From: Halocafeteria seosinensis
Taxonomy: Eukaryota > Sar > Bigyra > Bicosoecida
Reading direction: 5' to 3'
DNA length: 64,000 bases
Assembly (NCBI GenBank): GCA_001687465.1
Contig: LVLI01000141.1
Location: forward strand, 124,001-188,000
In this document: positions 56,139-64,000 of the stretch, in pieces
Numbering within the stretch: position 1 is the stretch's first letter
Layout: every line of letters begins with the position of its first letter
Made by a program: the position numbers and the translations under genes
The notes under the pieces: generated by a model
Seen by the model: only the letters and a program-made list of their open reading frames with translations
Told to the model about the DNA's origin: nothing
Database searches by the model: none

Positions 56139-56566
56139 GCTCTACTTTGAGCGAGTACTCTTTCTCTACAACTGGTTTAGCATTCTGGGATCGGATACGG
56201 CCCAAAGCAGTTAGCAATGCCAGTTTCGTGTATCCGCAACATCAGATAGTGGATTCTGCATACCCGAACCTTCATGTTTGGGAACCACCTACATACACTT
56301 GTTTGGAATTTTTCGTGGTTTCGATGTGTTCGCAACTTCGCGACCTGTCTTGAGAAACTAAATATCAACTGCATGGATGGACTTCTAACCAGTACTGTCC
56401 TCCCGTAAGCTAAAGCTACTGGCTTGACTAAACCGTAGGGGGGTACACTTCACGTTCTTGAAAACACGCCACAAAGATTGCTGTGTTCCGCATTCATGCA
56501 CCTTTTGACAAGGCTTTTGTATCTATAGCAAGGTGGCTTCCAGAGGATTGTCCACTTTTGTCCTGT
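56139..56566. other. Intergenic region between the secreted-protein gene and VPS11
   Basis: About 430 bp with no confident gene. A 68-codon ORF at 56147-56353 has no family features. The VPS11 frame is open upstream to 56483 but contains no ATG before 56567, so the 5' part is probably leader. Confidence 0.4.
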
Positions 56567-59500
56567 ATGCGTTTTATTTCCTTTGACGAAGTGTTAGAGC
56601 AGGAGGGAGAGGGAACAATGGCGCAGACACATCTCCCAGTCTTCAATTTCTTCGAGCGCCACACAGTCTCCAGTCCCGAGCACGAATTCACCACTTCCAA
56701 GGACGATGCCGCCGAACTAGCAGTTCTGCAGGCTCTGGAGACCACCTGTGCAACTTCAGGACGTGGAAGACTCTGTTTCGGAGACGCTCATGGACGCATA
56801 ATCACTGCTAGCAAGGATTTCTGCCTCAATTACTTCCGTCCCCATGGCTTCACGAACCACGTCAAACAGCTTGCAGATCGTGATATTTTGGTTTCCGTAG
56901 GCGACGGACAGGATCAACGCCTTCCCGTTGAGAGAGATGCCCTCAGAAAGTATCGCTGCAATGAGGCATTGTCAACGTTGAAGAGCCAATGTGAGGAAAT
57001 GCAGATTCGAGACAAAGCCTCAGCCATTGGGAAGGGCTCCCTACAAACGCAGAACTCGGACAGCACGGATGAATTTCGAGGCAATGTACAACTGGCGTAT
57101 GATTTAATACGACAAGGTGGGAACTCAAGTAGCCATGACATGGGCAGCGCAAAACGCGCTACGCTTCAGGTTTGGGACTTGAGCACCCTTAGTGAGCCAG
57201 GGAGTCTTCCTCGTTGTGTTCGCAAAGTGCCCGTCTTTGGGACTAATGGACCTCAAGAAAAGGCCATTACTTGCTTGGCTGTATCGGACGATCTTAAACA
57301 AATAGCGCTTGGAACAGTAGCAGGGGAAGTTGTTATACTTCTGGGGGATTTTCTCAAGGGAAAGGGTACCGTCCAGTCTGTCGCTTTGAATTTTAATAAG
57401 GAATCAAGGAATAGGAATAGTAGAGAAGCTCGAGTCAGCACCGAGGGGGAGCGACGACATCGCAAGGTTCAAACGACGTTTGTAGGGTATACTCTAGACG
57501 ATGATCCCCGGAGCGTCTCCTCTGGCAACCCTCAAAAATGCAACTGCCTCTTTGTGGTCACAAACAAGGAAGTTTATAGTTGTTTCATTGGAAATGATGC
57601 CGCGTCGCCTTCCGATGTGTCTATAAATACTCTAGACGAACTTTCTGGGGCAGACATGGATTGCTGCTCTATAATGCCGTCCTCGTCTCTCGCTCGCTCC
57701 TCAGACATTACATCCTCAGGAATCTTGGTAAAGGCTGCTTCTGATGCCATATATACCTACTCAACACAGGACAGGAGGAGCGCTATGGTGCTGCGTGGAG
57801 ATAAGCGGAAATTGTCGTCTTTCAGAAATTATCTGGTACTGGGGATTAGCGAGACGGAACAAAAGCACTCCCTTTCTCTATTAGATATGCAAAACAAACT
57901 CTTCGCCTATAGCTCTTATACAGGTGGCTACGAATCAGTTGCTCGCGGCAAGTCTGCAAAAGATGAAGCCGCGAAACTGCGGGGACAAGTTCAGTTTATA
58001 TTGTCCGAATGGGGTGCTGTTTTCGTTTATACGTATTCCGGTGAATTTTTCCAACTCATAGAAAAAGATATCCGTCAAAAACTTGAAATCTTGTTTTCCG
58101 TAGGCATGTTTGATATTGCCATATCGCTCGCCCAGAGTAATGAGTATGACGAACGCAGTATTGGGGAGATCCAGCGGCTTTATGGTGACCATTTATATGA
58201 CCTAGGGGATTACGAAGAAGCCATTCGCCAGTATATCAAGACAATTGGACATGTGGAACCTAGTGCAGTGATTCAAAAATTTCTCGGGGCGCAGCGAATT
58301 CACAATCTCCGAGAATATCTTGAAGCGCTACACGCTGCGGGTTACGCTTCGTCGGACCATACAATATTGCTCATTTCATGCTATACCAAACTTCGAGACA
58401 CTAAACAGCTTAGGGAATTTATCCGTGGCGGAGGTGGTAAACAGGAAGTGTCTTCCACCGGGAATGTTTCAGCAGAACGGTCCCCAACTTTTAATGTAGC
58501 CACTGCCATCCAGGTTCTTAGGAGTTCAAACTATTTTGATGATGCTCTGTACTTAGCTGGAGCTTACATGAAAGACCATTCGTACGTGGAAATTTGCTCC
58601 AAGGACTTGGGTTCACGGGCCGGCCACTCTCCTTCGGACGAACAGGATGAGGATGACAATGAGCATTTGGATAGAAACCCCGCTAGTGGGTTATCTTTCC
58701 GGATACAGAGCGGCTTTGATGCCGCCCTTGAGTATATTAAGAGGCAACCGTTTCAATTGGCCGATCAGTTGCTAGAAGACTATGGACATATTTTAATGAT
58801 GGAACGCCCAGCTGCTGTTACGGCTCTCCTCCAGATACTCTGCACTGACTATAAGCCTGGGAACATAGAAACAGGCAAAACACTATTGGGTGACCACGTA
58901 GTTTTCCCCACTGCCAACTCTGGAAGTGGGAGAGGCAAGACATATTCAGAACCCATGAAGTTTATGCATTTGTTTTCTCAGCATCCGCAATACTTAAAGG
59001 AATTCTTGCAGTTCATAGTTCGCAACCGCGAAACAAGTGCCGTTCCGCACAGCCAAGCTGTGTGGAATACGCTATTGGAATTGTGTCTAAGTGATGATGT
59101 GTCAGACCCCAAGACTATGCAAAAAGTGCAGGAAGAGGTGGCGTTAAACCGCACGAATTCAACAAAGCCACCGGTTAGGGAAACAGACCAGTCGGCGATA
59201 TCAGACTTTGATGAGGAGACAGCTGAGCTGAATAAGGAAGCACGGGAGGAAGCACTAGACTCCGAAGTGCTCAATGAAATCTTGCGAAACAGGCAAGCAA
59301 ATTACGATCAAGAGCACGCCCTTGTTTTGGTCCAACTACATGATTACTACAATGGCATCGTTCATATGGCTGATAAAATGCAGCTGTATGACTTACTCTT
59401 ACAAACTCAGATTACTCACGCAAAGGCCGCGTCACGGCAAGGAAACTCGGAGGAAGCGAAGATGACGCGACAAGAGATATTGGCCACTGTAAGCCAACAT

Positions 59501-60106
59501 GGTATAGCGGATCGTGACTTGTATGTAAACGCTCTGCAATATTTTGTCGATAGTTATACTGCATCAAACGACAAAGAAACTGAAAAAGAAGAGACGACTT
59601 GCATCAAGACCGTTTTAAAAGAAATCAAATCAAAAGGAGTGCTCGAGCCTCTACAAGTAATTGATATCGTGTCCAGTAATCCGCGAACGCCGTTTGTATT
59701 AATCAAGAACTATATAACCGACCAGTTGAAGGAAGAAGAGAAGACAACAGCAGAAGACCAGCGCATCGTGGAAGGACTGAGGACGGAAGCCCGACGATAT
59801 AAGGAACAGGCCAACGAGTACCGGAAGAAGGTGAAACAAGTGCAGGAGGAGGGGTCGAAGGCACTAAGAGACACACGATACGGTACACGATCCATGGCGC
59901 TCGGACCCACATCGCTTACCGCTGAAGAAGAGCAAGAGATCTATCAAAAGCAGCAAGCTCAAAAGAAGTTTGGCGACCCGAAGCGTCTTCTTCAAGACCT
60001 TTCCACAGCCGCCAGTATGGAAACAGTTACGGAATATTTTAAGCACGGTTTATTTGATAAAGAAGCTTTGGAGAAGACTGAACCTGAGCGCGAAACGGAC
60101 GACTAG
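56567..60106 (+). CDS. VPS11: VPS11, CORVET/HOPS core subunit (RING finger absent)
   Basis: VPS11 is a core subunit of the endosomal CORVET and vacuolar/lysosomal HOPS tethering complexes. This is a single exon of 1,179 aa. I chose ATG 56567 because MRFISFDEV matches the family start (WRRFxFFD). The WD40 propeller shows RGRLCFGDAHGRIITASKDF and QIALGTVAGEVVILLGD. The clathrin-heavy-chain-like alpha solenoid shows YGDHLYDLGDYEEAIRQYIKTIGHVEPSAVIQKFLGAQRIHNL, LLISCYTKLRDTKQLREFI and VLVQLHDYYNGIVHMADKMQLYDLLLQ. In homologues a C3H2C3 RING sits after the KIxxYRxExxxxRxExxxL helix. Here KEQANEYRKKVKQVQEEGSKA is followed by a short Cys-free linker and directly by the conserved C-terminal helix (ASMETVTEYFKHGLFDKEAL). 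The frame is unbroken, so no intron hides the RING. Confidence 0.92.
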   Translation: MRFISFDEVLEQEGEGTMAQTHLPVFNFFERHTVSSPEHEFTTSKDDAAELAVLQALETTCATSGRGRLCFGDAHGRIITASKDFCLNYFRPHGFTNHVKQLADRDILVSVGDGQDQRLPVERDALRKYRCNEALSTLKSQCEEMQIRDKASAIGKGSLQTQNSDSTDEFRGNVQLAYDLIRQGGNSSSHDMGSAKRATLQVWDLSTLSEPGSLPRCVRKVPVFGTNGPQEKAITCLAVSDDLKQIALGTVAGEVVILLGDFLKGKGTVQSVALNFNKESRNRNSREARVSTEGERRHRKVQTTFVGYTLDDDPRSVSSGNPQKCNCLFVVTNKEVYSCFIGNDAASPSDVSINTLDELSGADMDCCSIMPSSSLARSSDITSSGILVKAASDAIYTYSTQDRRSAMVLRGDKRKLSSFRNYLVLGISETEQKHSLSLLDMQNKLFAYSSYTGGYESVARGKSAKDEAAKLRGQVQFILSEWGAVFVYTYSGEFFQLIEKDIRQKLEILFSVGMFDIAISLAQSNEYDERSIGEIQRLYGDHLYDLGDYEEAIRQYIKTIGHVEPSAVIQKFLGAQRIHNLREYLEALHAAGYASSDHTILLISCYTKLRDTKQLREFIRGGGGKQEVSSTGNVSAERSPTFNVATAIQVLRSSNYFDDALYLAGAYMKDHSYVEICSKDLGSRAGHSPSDEQDEDDNEHLDRNPASGLSFRIQSGFDAALEYIKRQPFQLADQLLEDYGHILMMERPAAVTALLQILCTDYKPGNIETGKTLLGDHVVFPTANSGSGRGKTYSEPMKFMHLFSQHPQYLKEFLQFIVRNRETSAVPHSQAVWNTLLELCLSDDVSDPKTMQKVQEEVALNRTNSTKPPVRETDQSAISDFDEETAELNKEAREEALDSEVLNEILRNRQANYDQEHALVLVQLHDYYNGIVHMADKMQLYDLLLQTQITHAKAASRQGNSEEAKMTRQEILATVSQHGIADRDLYVNALQYFVDSYTASNDKETEKEETTCIKTVLKEIKSKGVLEPLQVIDIVSSNPRTPFVLIKNYITDQLKEEEKTTAEDQRIVEGLRTEARRYKEQANEYRKKVKQVQEEGSKALRDTRYGTRSMALGPTSLTAEEEQEIYQKQQAQKKFGDPKRLLQDLSTAASMETVTEYFKHGLFDKEALEKTEPERETDD

Positions 60107-60125
60107 AGTGCTTGACACAACGTAC

Positions 60126-60131
60126 AATAAA
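60126..60131 (+). terminator. Candidate poly(A) signal AATAAA downstream of VPS11
   Basis: The hexamer lies 20 bp after the VPS11 stop. A second copy at 60280-60285 lies upstream of the next gene. Assignment is by position only. Confidence 0.3.
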
Positions 60132-60360
60132 CACAGTACCGGTAAAATTCTCTTAGATGTATCACGTCCTTGTCGCTCATTGCCTGTTAACGTGAAGCCA
60201 ACGAGCTATTCCCCCGCGAGCAACCAGTGGTCGCCGACTACTTGAGTTAAGACGCGCTGAAATGTCGTGTTCAGGATTCAATAAAACAGGAAATGCGTAT
60301 TGTCTAATTTAGAGTTGATTATTCGTTGCATTCATTCTTGAAGTTGTTTGGATCCATGAC

Positions 60361-60719
60361 ATGGCGGAGCAAACAGAGGAACGAAGGGACGACAAGCTCT
60401 CGTTTGAGCAAATCTCCCAGTTAAAGCTACAGAAAGTACGTTAATGACTGCTATTTTCATTCCATCTCTTGTGCATCAAAATCAACCCTGGAGTTCACGT
60501 TTGTCTTACCCTTCAACGACACAGAGTGAGATAAAGCACCAACATAAGGCTTACTTGGAGAGTCACCCAGAGCTCCAGAGGATCCTCAACGACTTTACAG
60601 CGTCCGTCTTGGCGGAGAAGCCAGAAGATGTTTACGCTTTCGCACAACGATATTTCGAACAAATGCGCCCACTGGTGAAGGAAGAAAATGGGCAACAATC
60701 GGCAGACAAAAGGGAATAG
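60361..60719 (+). CDS. RIIa dimerisation-domain protein (RIIAD1-like)
   Basis: Two exons (60361-60435 and 60525-60719, 89-nt intron) give 89 aa. The N-terminus MAEQTEERRDDKLSFEQISQLKLQK leads to SEIKHQHKAYLESHPELQRILNDFTASVLAEKPEDVYAFAQRYFEQM. That matches the docking/dimerisation fold of PKA regulatory subunits and RIIAD1 (YLxxHPELxxLLxxFxxxVLxxKPxDixxFAxxYF). Such proteins dimerise and bind A-kinase anchors; many are in the flagellar radial spoke or fibrous sheath. A Dpy-30 relative is the alternative. A different-frame ATG at 60356 ends after 22 codons and is not preferred. Confidence 0.85.
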
Positions 60720-61199
60720 AGGGGGCGCCGATGCAGACCATGTTACAGCGTTAAAGCTTCCATCACTAGCATCGTACCAAATCTGGGAAGTCGGATTCAT
60801 ATAGAACGACAATATTCTCGGAACACAATTTTCTCAAGGCCACTGTCCTTGCAGGAACACCCGTGTACGATACCCCATACTCGGCAGTTCCCGGGCAAAT
60901 CTCTTGGAACTGAGTATGATTTCAAGCCAGAGAACATGATAGTATAAGGTCAGTTCCCCTGTATGTGTGTCTGGCAAGCGACACGATTGATGTATTTGCA
61001 CCCTTTGCGATCCACGAAGAAGAATATAAAAGAAAGGAAAAGTGAAATCAATAGCTACAGCTCGACAATTTATACAAATTAGCATGTGTGCGTGTGCATA
61101 CTCAGTATTGTGTTTGTTTCAGTCAAGGAATTCTGGGTGTTACAGAAGAAATTTATCATCTAGCCGAAACAATTTGTCATATGGATGTCTTGTGCGTCA
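60720..61199. other. Intergenic region between convergent RIIAD1-like gene and PNO1
   Basis: This 480-bp interval is AT-rich and presumably holds both 3' UTRs. ORFs here (for example minus 60834-61085) lack family features. Confidence 0.45.
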
Positions 61200-62126
61200 T
61201 TAAAATCTCTGTTGTAGTCGAGAGGCCACTTGTCTCATCTGGTTATATACCTTTCCGGGAGGCGCACCGAGTATCAAGCTGCAGATAGCATCTCTTGCAA
61301 CTTGAATGTTACTGTAGGCTCCCAGGATATGTATCTTAGAATCTGCAACGACGATTCTCGTGCGGGTAGCATTCTCTATAGCATGCCGTGTCTTCCCCTG
61401 GTGGCCCGCAATCCTACCGATGGCACGGCTCAAATGATCCCCTTTCAGTGACTTAACATCTTGAATCTCGAACGACTCTGTTGCCAATTAACATACATGT
61501 TGTATAGTTCGTATCTATGAATATAATAACTGCTACCAGTGCCTTACCGATGTATAAGTCTTCTAATCGAAGCAAAGCCACAGCGTCGTTAACTTCGAAA
61601 CCTAACATAAAGGCTCGGACAAAGTCCTCAGCTTTTTGGAGCGCAGAGAAGTCCTCTGTATACTCCGAAGTCTGTATCAAGCGGGAAAAAAACACAATCA
61701 TTATGGCTCGCTTTACAGCACAATACGCATTATGTGAGAGATCGTACCCTCATCTCGACACATCTCGTCTTCGGGTTAAATCTAATCTGTAGCTTCATGT
61801 ATTCCACGACGGGTCGCATTATGTCCTCCCATTGCTCACGTAAGGGTGTATATCGGTGCTGAGGCACCCTAATGGAACGAGTCTCTGATTGTTTGGTCTG
61901 CAAACGAATAATAGTTGCATAAGAGCCTCCCTGTCTATCTGGGTGTCAGGCTAGACAATCCACATACTGCCACGTCCGCTGCACGAAGAGCTGGAAATGA
62001 AGGTCGACTGTCTGTCTTGCCCGGTCCACTAGCGCTAGCGTCTCCACTACCGCTGGCATGTGTTCCATTGCTGGCTGAATGCATTTCCACGTCTTGCGAC
62101 GGGATCTCTTCCTCCGCTGCGCTCAT
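61200..62126 (-). CDS. PNO1: RNA-binding ribosome-biogenesis factor PNO1 (Dim2)
   Basis: PNO1/Dim2 is a KH-like protein that binds the 3' end of 18S rRNA in pre-40S particles. Four exons run from ATG 62126. The first exon is polar ([20 protein letters not shown]...). The second gives [41 protein letters not shown], the third [41 protein letters not shown], and the last [46 protein letters not shown]. It ends [22 protein letters not shown] before TAA 61200-61202. The usual GxxGxT KH loop here is GHQGKT. All blocks match the family without gaps. It is head-to-head with the lipase gene. Confidence 0.94.
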
Positions 62127-62462
62127 TTTCTTCTCTTCCTAAGCCTTATCACTCAGGTCAGACTGTTGCAGACGATAGTGCCGAACTATATGACTACTCA
62201 ACGGGCTTCTACAAACACCTATGCGCATCATGCCACGCACATCCTCGCTGTATATGGAGGATGGCGGTCTGACACCTTCAGGTTGAAGTTATACTGAAAC
62301 ATTTGATTGCCATGTTGTCCGCCCTTATCCCGTCGCGGGTTTAATGCTCAGCAAGCCACTCATCTTGTCGTATTGGAAGACATATGAAGACTCCTATGTA
62401 TAATATTGCTTACACGCTCTAAGAATTGTCAACCTGTTATAGGCCTAGAGAGATAGACAAGG
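62127..62462. promoter_or_regulatory. Divergent promoter region, PNO1 / lipase
   Basis: These 336 bp separate opposite-strand start codons. No clear motif. Confidence 0.35.
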
Positions 62463-63623
62463 ATGAAAGGGCTCTTGTTGAACTTGAGCCTCTTGGCGTT
62501 GTGCCTCTTATCCATGTGCGGGTCTGCCGTCGGAGGATACAACCAATCGGAAGCCATTCGCTACGTTTGGGTACGTATACTAATTCGTCATTTGCCTACC
62601 GTCTCCTTCTTGATGCCACAATGTTTCTGTTGTCTGAATGCAGCTGTCGGCCGCGGCTTACTGCAGTGCGGAGAGCATTCGGCACTGGAACTGTGGACGC
62701 CCATGTAGGTTCACGGCGTGGTATTTATAGTGAAATGCATATGGCTTTAACCTGTTTTCGTTTTTCAGGCGAGGAAATACCATCCATGCGAGACGTGAAG
62801 CAGATATACAACGAAGATTACGATGCTCAAGTATACGTTGGGCAGTTCAAAACAAGTTCTGCTGCTGCTGGTAAGCTCCCTTCTTTTTTAGTGTGCTATA
62901 CGCGTTACTATGTATGCATACTCTTGTCAAACAGACACCGTCATAAGCTTTCGAGGGACGATCCCTTCTTCTATACAAGACTGGATCGATGATCTCTATT
63001 TTACTGAAGAGGCTCCGTATCCCTACTGCTCAGGGTGTAAGGTACACAGCGGCTTCTATGATACATACAGTGCGCTAAAGCCACAAATCAAGGAAGCGCT
63101 GAATGACCTTGGGGTGGATTCTTCGACGAACATCCAAATCACAGGGCATAGTCTTGGAGCGGCGCTAGCGGCACTGTGCGCCTTTGATTTGAGACACGAA
63201 GGGTACACTGTGCATCAAGTCTTCACGTTCGGACAGCCGCGTGTGGGAAATAAAGAATTCGCTGAGACGTTTTCATCGACTGTGCACCAGTCCACTACGT
63301 ATAGGGTTGTACATTGGGCAGATATTGTCGCTCAGCTTCCCTGGCAGTCTACGTTTGGCGTGCCATTTCATCACGTCCCCACCGAAGTTTGGTACAACGC
63401 AAATAGCTCTTCGTATACGGTGTGCAATGGCAGTGGTGAGGACCCGAATTGCAGTGACTCACTGGATCTTGCGCTGTCTGTATCGGATCATCTTCACTAC
63501 ATCAATATTCCTATTTCCGGGAGTTGTGACCCTGGTTCGTTCAGTTTCAACGATGCCGCTTCGTTCGAGATATTGAGTGCAGAAGCCAAAAAACAACTTG
63601 ATCGTATAGGGAAATCAAACTAA
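62463..63623 (+). CDS. Secreted class 3 lipase (alpha/beta hydrolase)
   Basis: The product hydrolyses triacylglycerol or related esters outside the cell or in the secretory route. ATG 62463 encodes a signal peptide (MKGLLLNLSLLALCLLSMCGSAVGG). Four exons follow, with SAAAYCSAESIRHWNCGRPC, typical of the cysteine-rich start of fungal/oomycete-type lipases. The core then reads DTVISFRGTIPSSIQDWIDDLYF and GCKVHSGFYDTYSAL. The nucleophile elbow is ITGHSLGAALAALCAFDL. The catalytic Asp lies in VVHWADIVAQLP and the His in VSDHLHYINI, so the triad is complete. Introns are roughly 62573-62641, 62706-62769 and 62872-62934. The stop TAA is at 63621-63623. The GxSxG form and length (about 320 aa) are normal for the family. 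Confidence 0.92.
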
Positions 63624-64000
63624 ATGAAGAAGGATGCTTATCCAATAGAGAAATCAATTTTGTCCTAATCATTCAGAGAAGAAAGGTAGGAATAGGTAGG
63701 CAATGTATTCAAGGGTCTGGTAGATAAGTCGTGGAGCTTACGGTAACGTTTGCCGGTGTTCATCCATTAGAGTATCATATTACCCGAATTGATGCGCAGT
63801 TTTACCAACCCTCCTCACCCCCGCCCAGAGGAAACTCCTGTTTAGATTAAAACACTTATGGTATGCTTGCTAGAGCACCAAAAGGACGTAACCAGTTCGA
63901 AAACGGCATATGGCATACTGCCTGCGGACGTGAGGGCTACAATCCTCGTTGTTTAGCCTACAAAGCGCCCGGGAGACAGGAGAGAGACCGACAGTGATCT
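63624..64000. other. Right-edge intergenic sequence
   Basis: These 377 bp after the lipase stop contain no supported gene or RNA. Confidence 0.4.

Noticed and set aside
56483-56566. Upstream extension of the VPS11 frame
   Set aside because: It begins at GTG, not ATG, and the family start matches ATG 56567.
62426-62992. 188-codon ORF overlapping the lipase
   Set aside because: It is in another frame, runs through three clear introns of the lipase and lacks the conserved hydrolase motifs.

Overview
This is a nuclear segment from a compact, intron-bearing eukaryotic genome. Most genes are spliced, with introns mostly of about 40-150 nt that start GTAAG/GTACG/GTATG and end in CAG. Some very large ORFs (up to about 6.3 kb) have no intron. 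The standard code is used. Three products point to a flagellated or ciliated protist: a dynein-arm assembly factor (DNAAF1/LRRC50), an RIIa-domain protein and an LRR-DUF4476 protein. The myosin-RCC1 fusion, the WNK/NRBP-type pseudokinase and the secreted class-3 lipase would fit a stramenopile/alveolate-type (SAR) or algal lineage, but I cannot name the species from sequence alone. I see no bacterial operon, mobile element, CRISPR array, rRNA or tRNA gene.

Layout: an LRR-DUF4476 gene running in from the left edge (+); coatomer epsilon COPE (-); DNAAF1 (+); a 1,883-aa protein with a probable split PH domain (+); splicing factor BCAS2/SPF27 (-); a 1,324-aa unknown (-); the ribosome-biogenesis factor NOL10/ENP2 (+); TIP41-like (-); a giant armadillo-repeat/PH protein of 2,417 aa (-); a 1.6-kb interval without a clear gene; a 1,225-aa helical-repeat-like unknown (+); CDP-diacylglycerol synthase (-); a myosin-RCC1 fusion (+); a coiled-coil protein (-); a USP30-like deubiquitinase (+); a mitochondrial carrier (-); a WNK/NRBP-like pseudokinase (-); a small unknown ORF (+); a Gag1-like clamp protein (+); PDAP1 (+); a secreted unknown (+); VPS11 lacking its RING (+); a RIIAD1-like protein (+); PNO1 (-); and a secreted lipase (+).

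The genes are mostly housekeeping (trafficking, splicing, ribosome assembly, lipid synthesis, TOR/PP2A signalling) mixed with flagellar genes; they do not form a pathway cluster. Genes are packed head-to-head with 165-415 bp between start codons, and tail-to-tail with as little as 1 bp (47,749/47,751) or 8 bp (36,215/36,224) between stop codons. Convergent 3' UTRs must therefore overlap. The most notable observations are the degenerate myosin motor fused to RCC1 repeats, the VPS11 without a RING finger, the WNK-family pseudokinase that keeps an OSR1_C-like domain, and a USP30-like enzyme that starts with an N-myristoylation-type sequence.

Gene models were spliced by eye using reading-frame continuity and GT-AG sites. 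Those for DNAAF1, NOL10, PDAP1, the 416-aa secreted protein, the USP, the carrier and the pseudokinase were checked to be in frame end to end. Others are approximate at some junctions.
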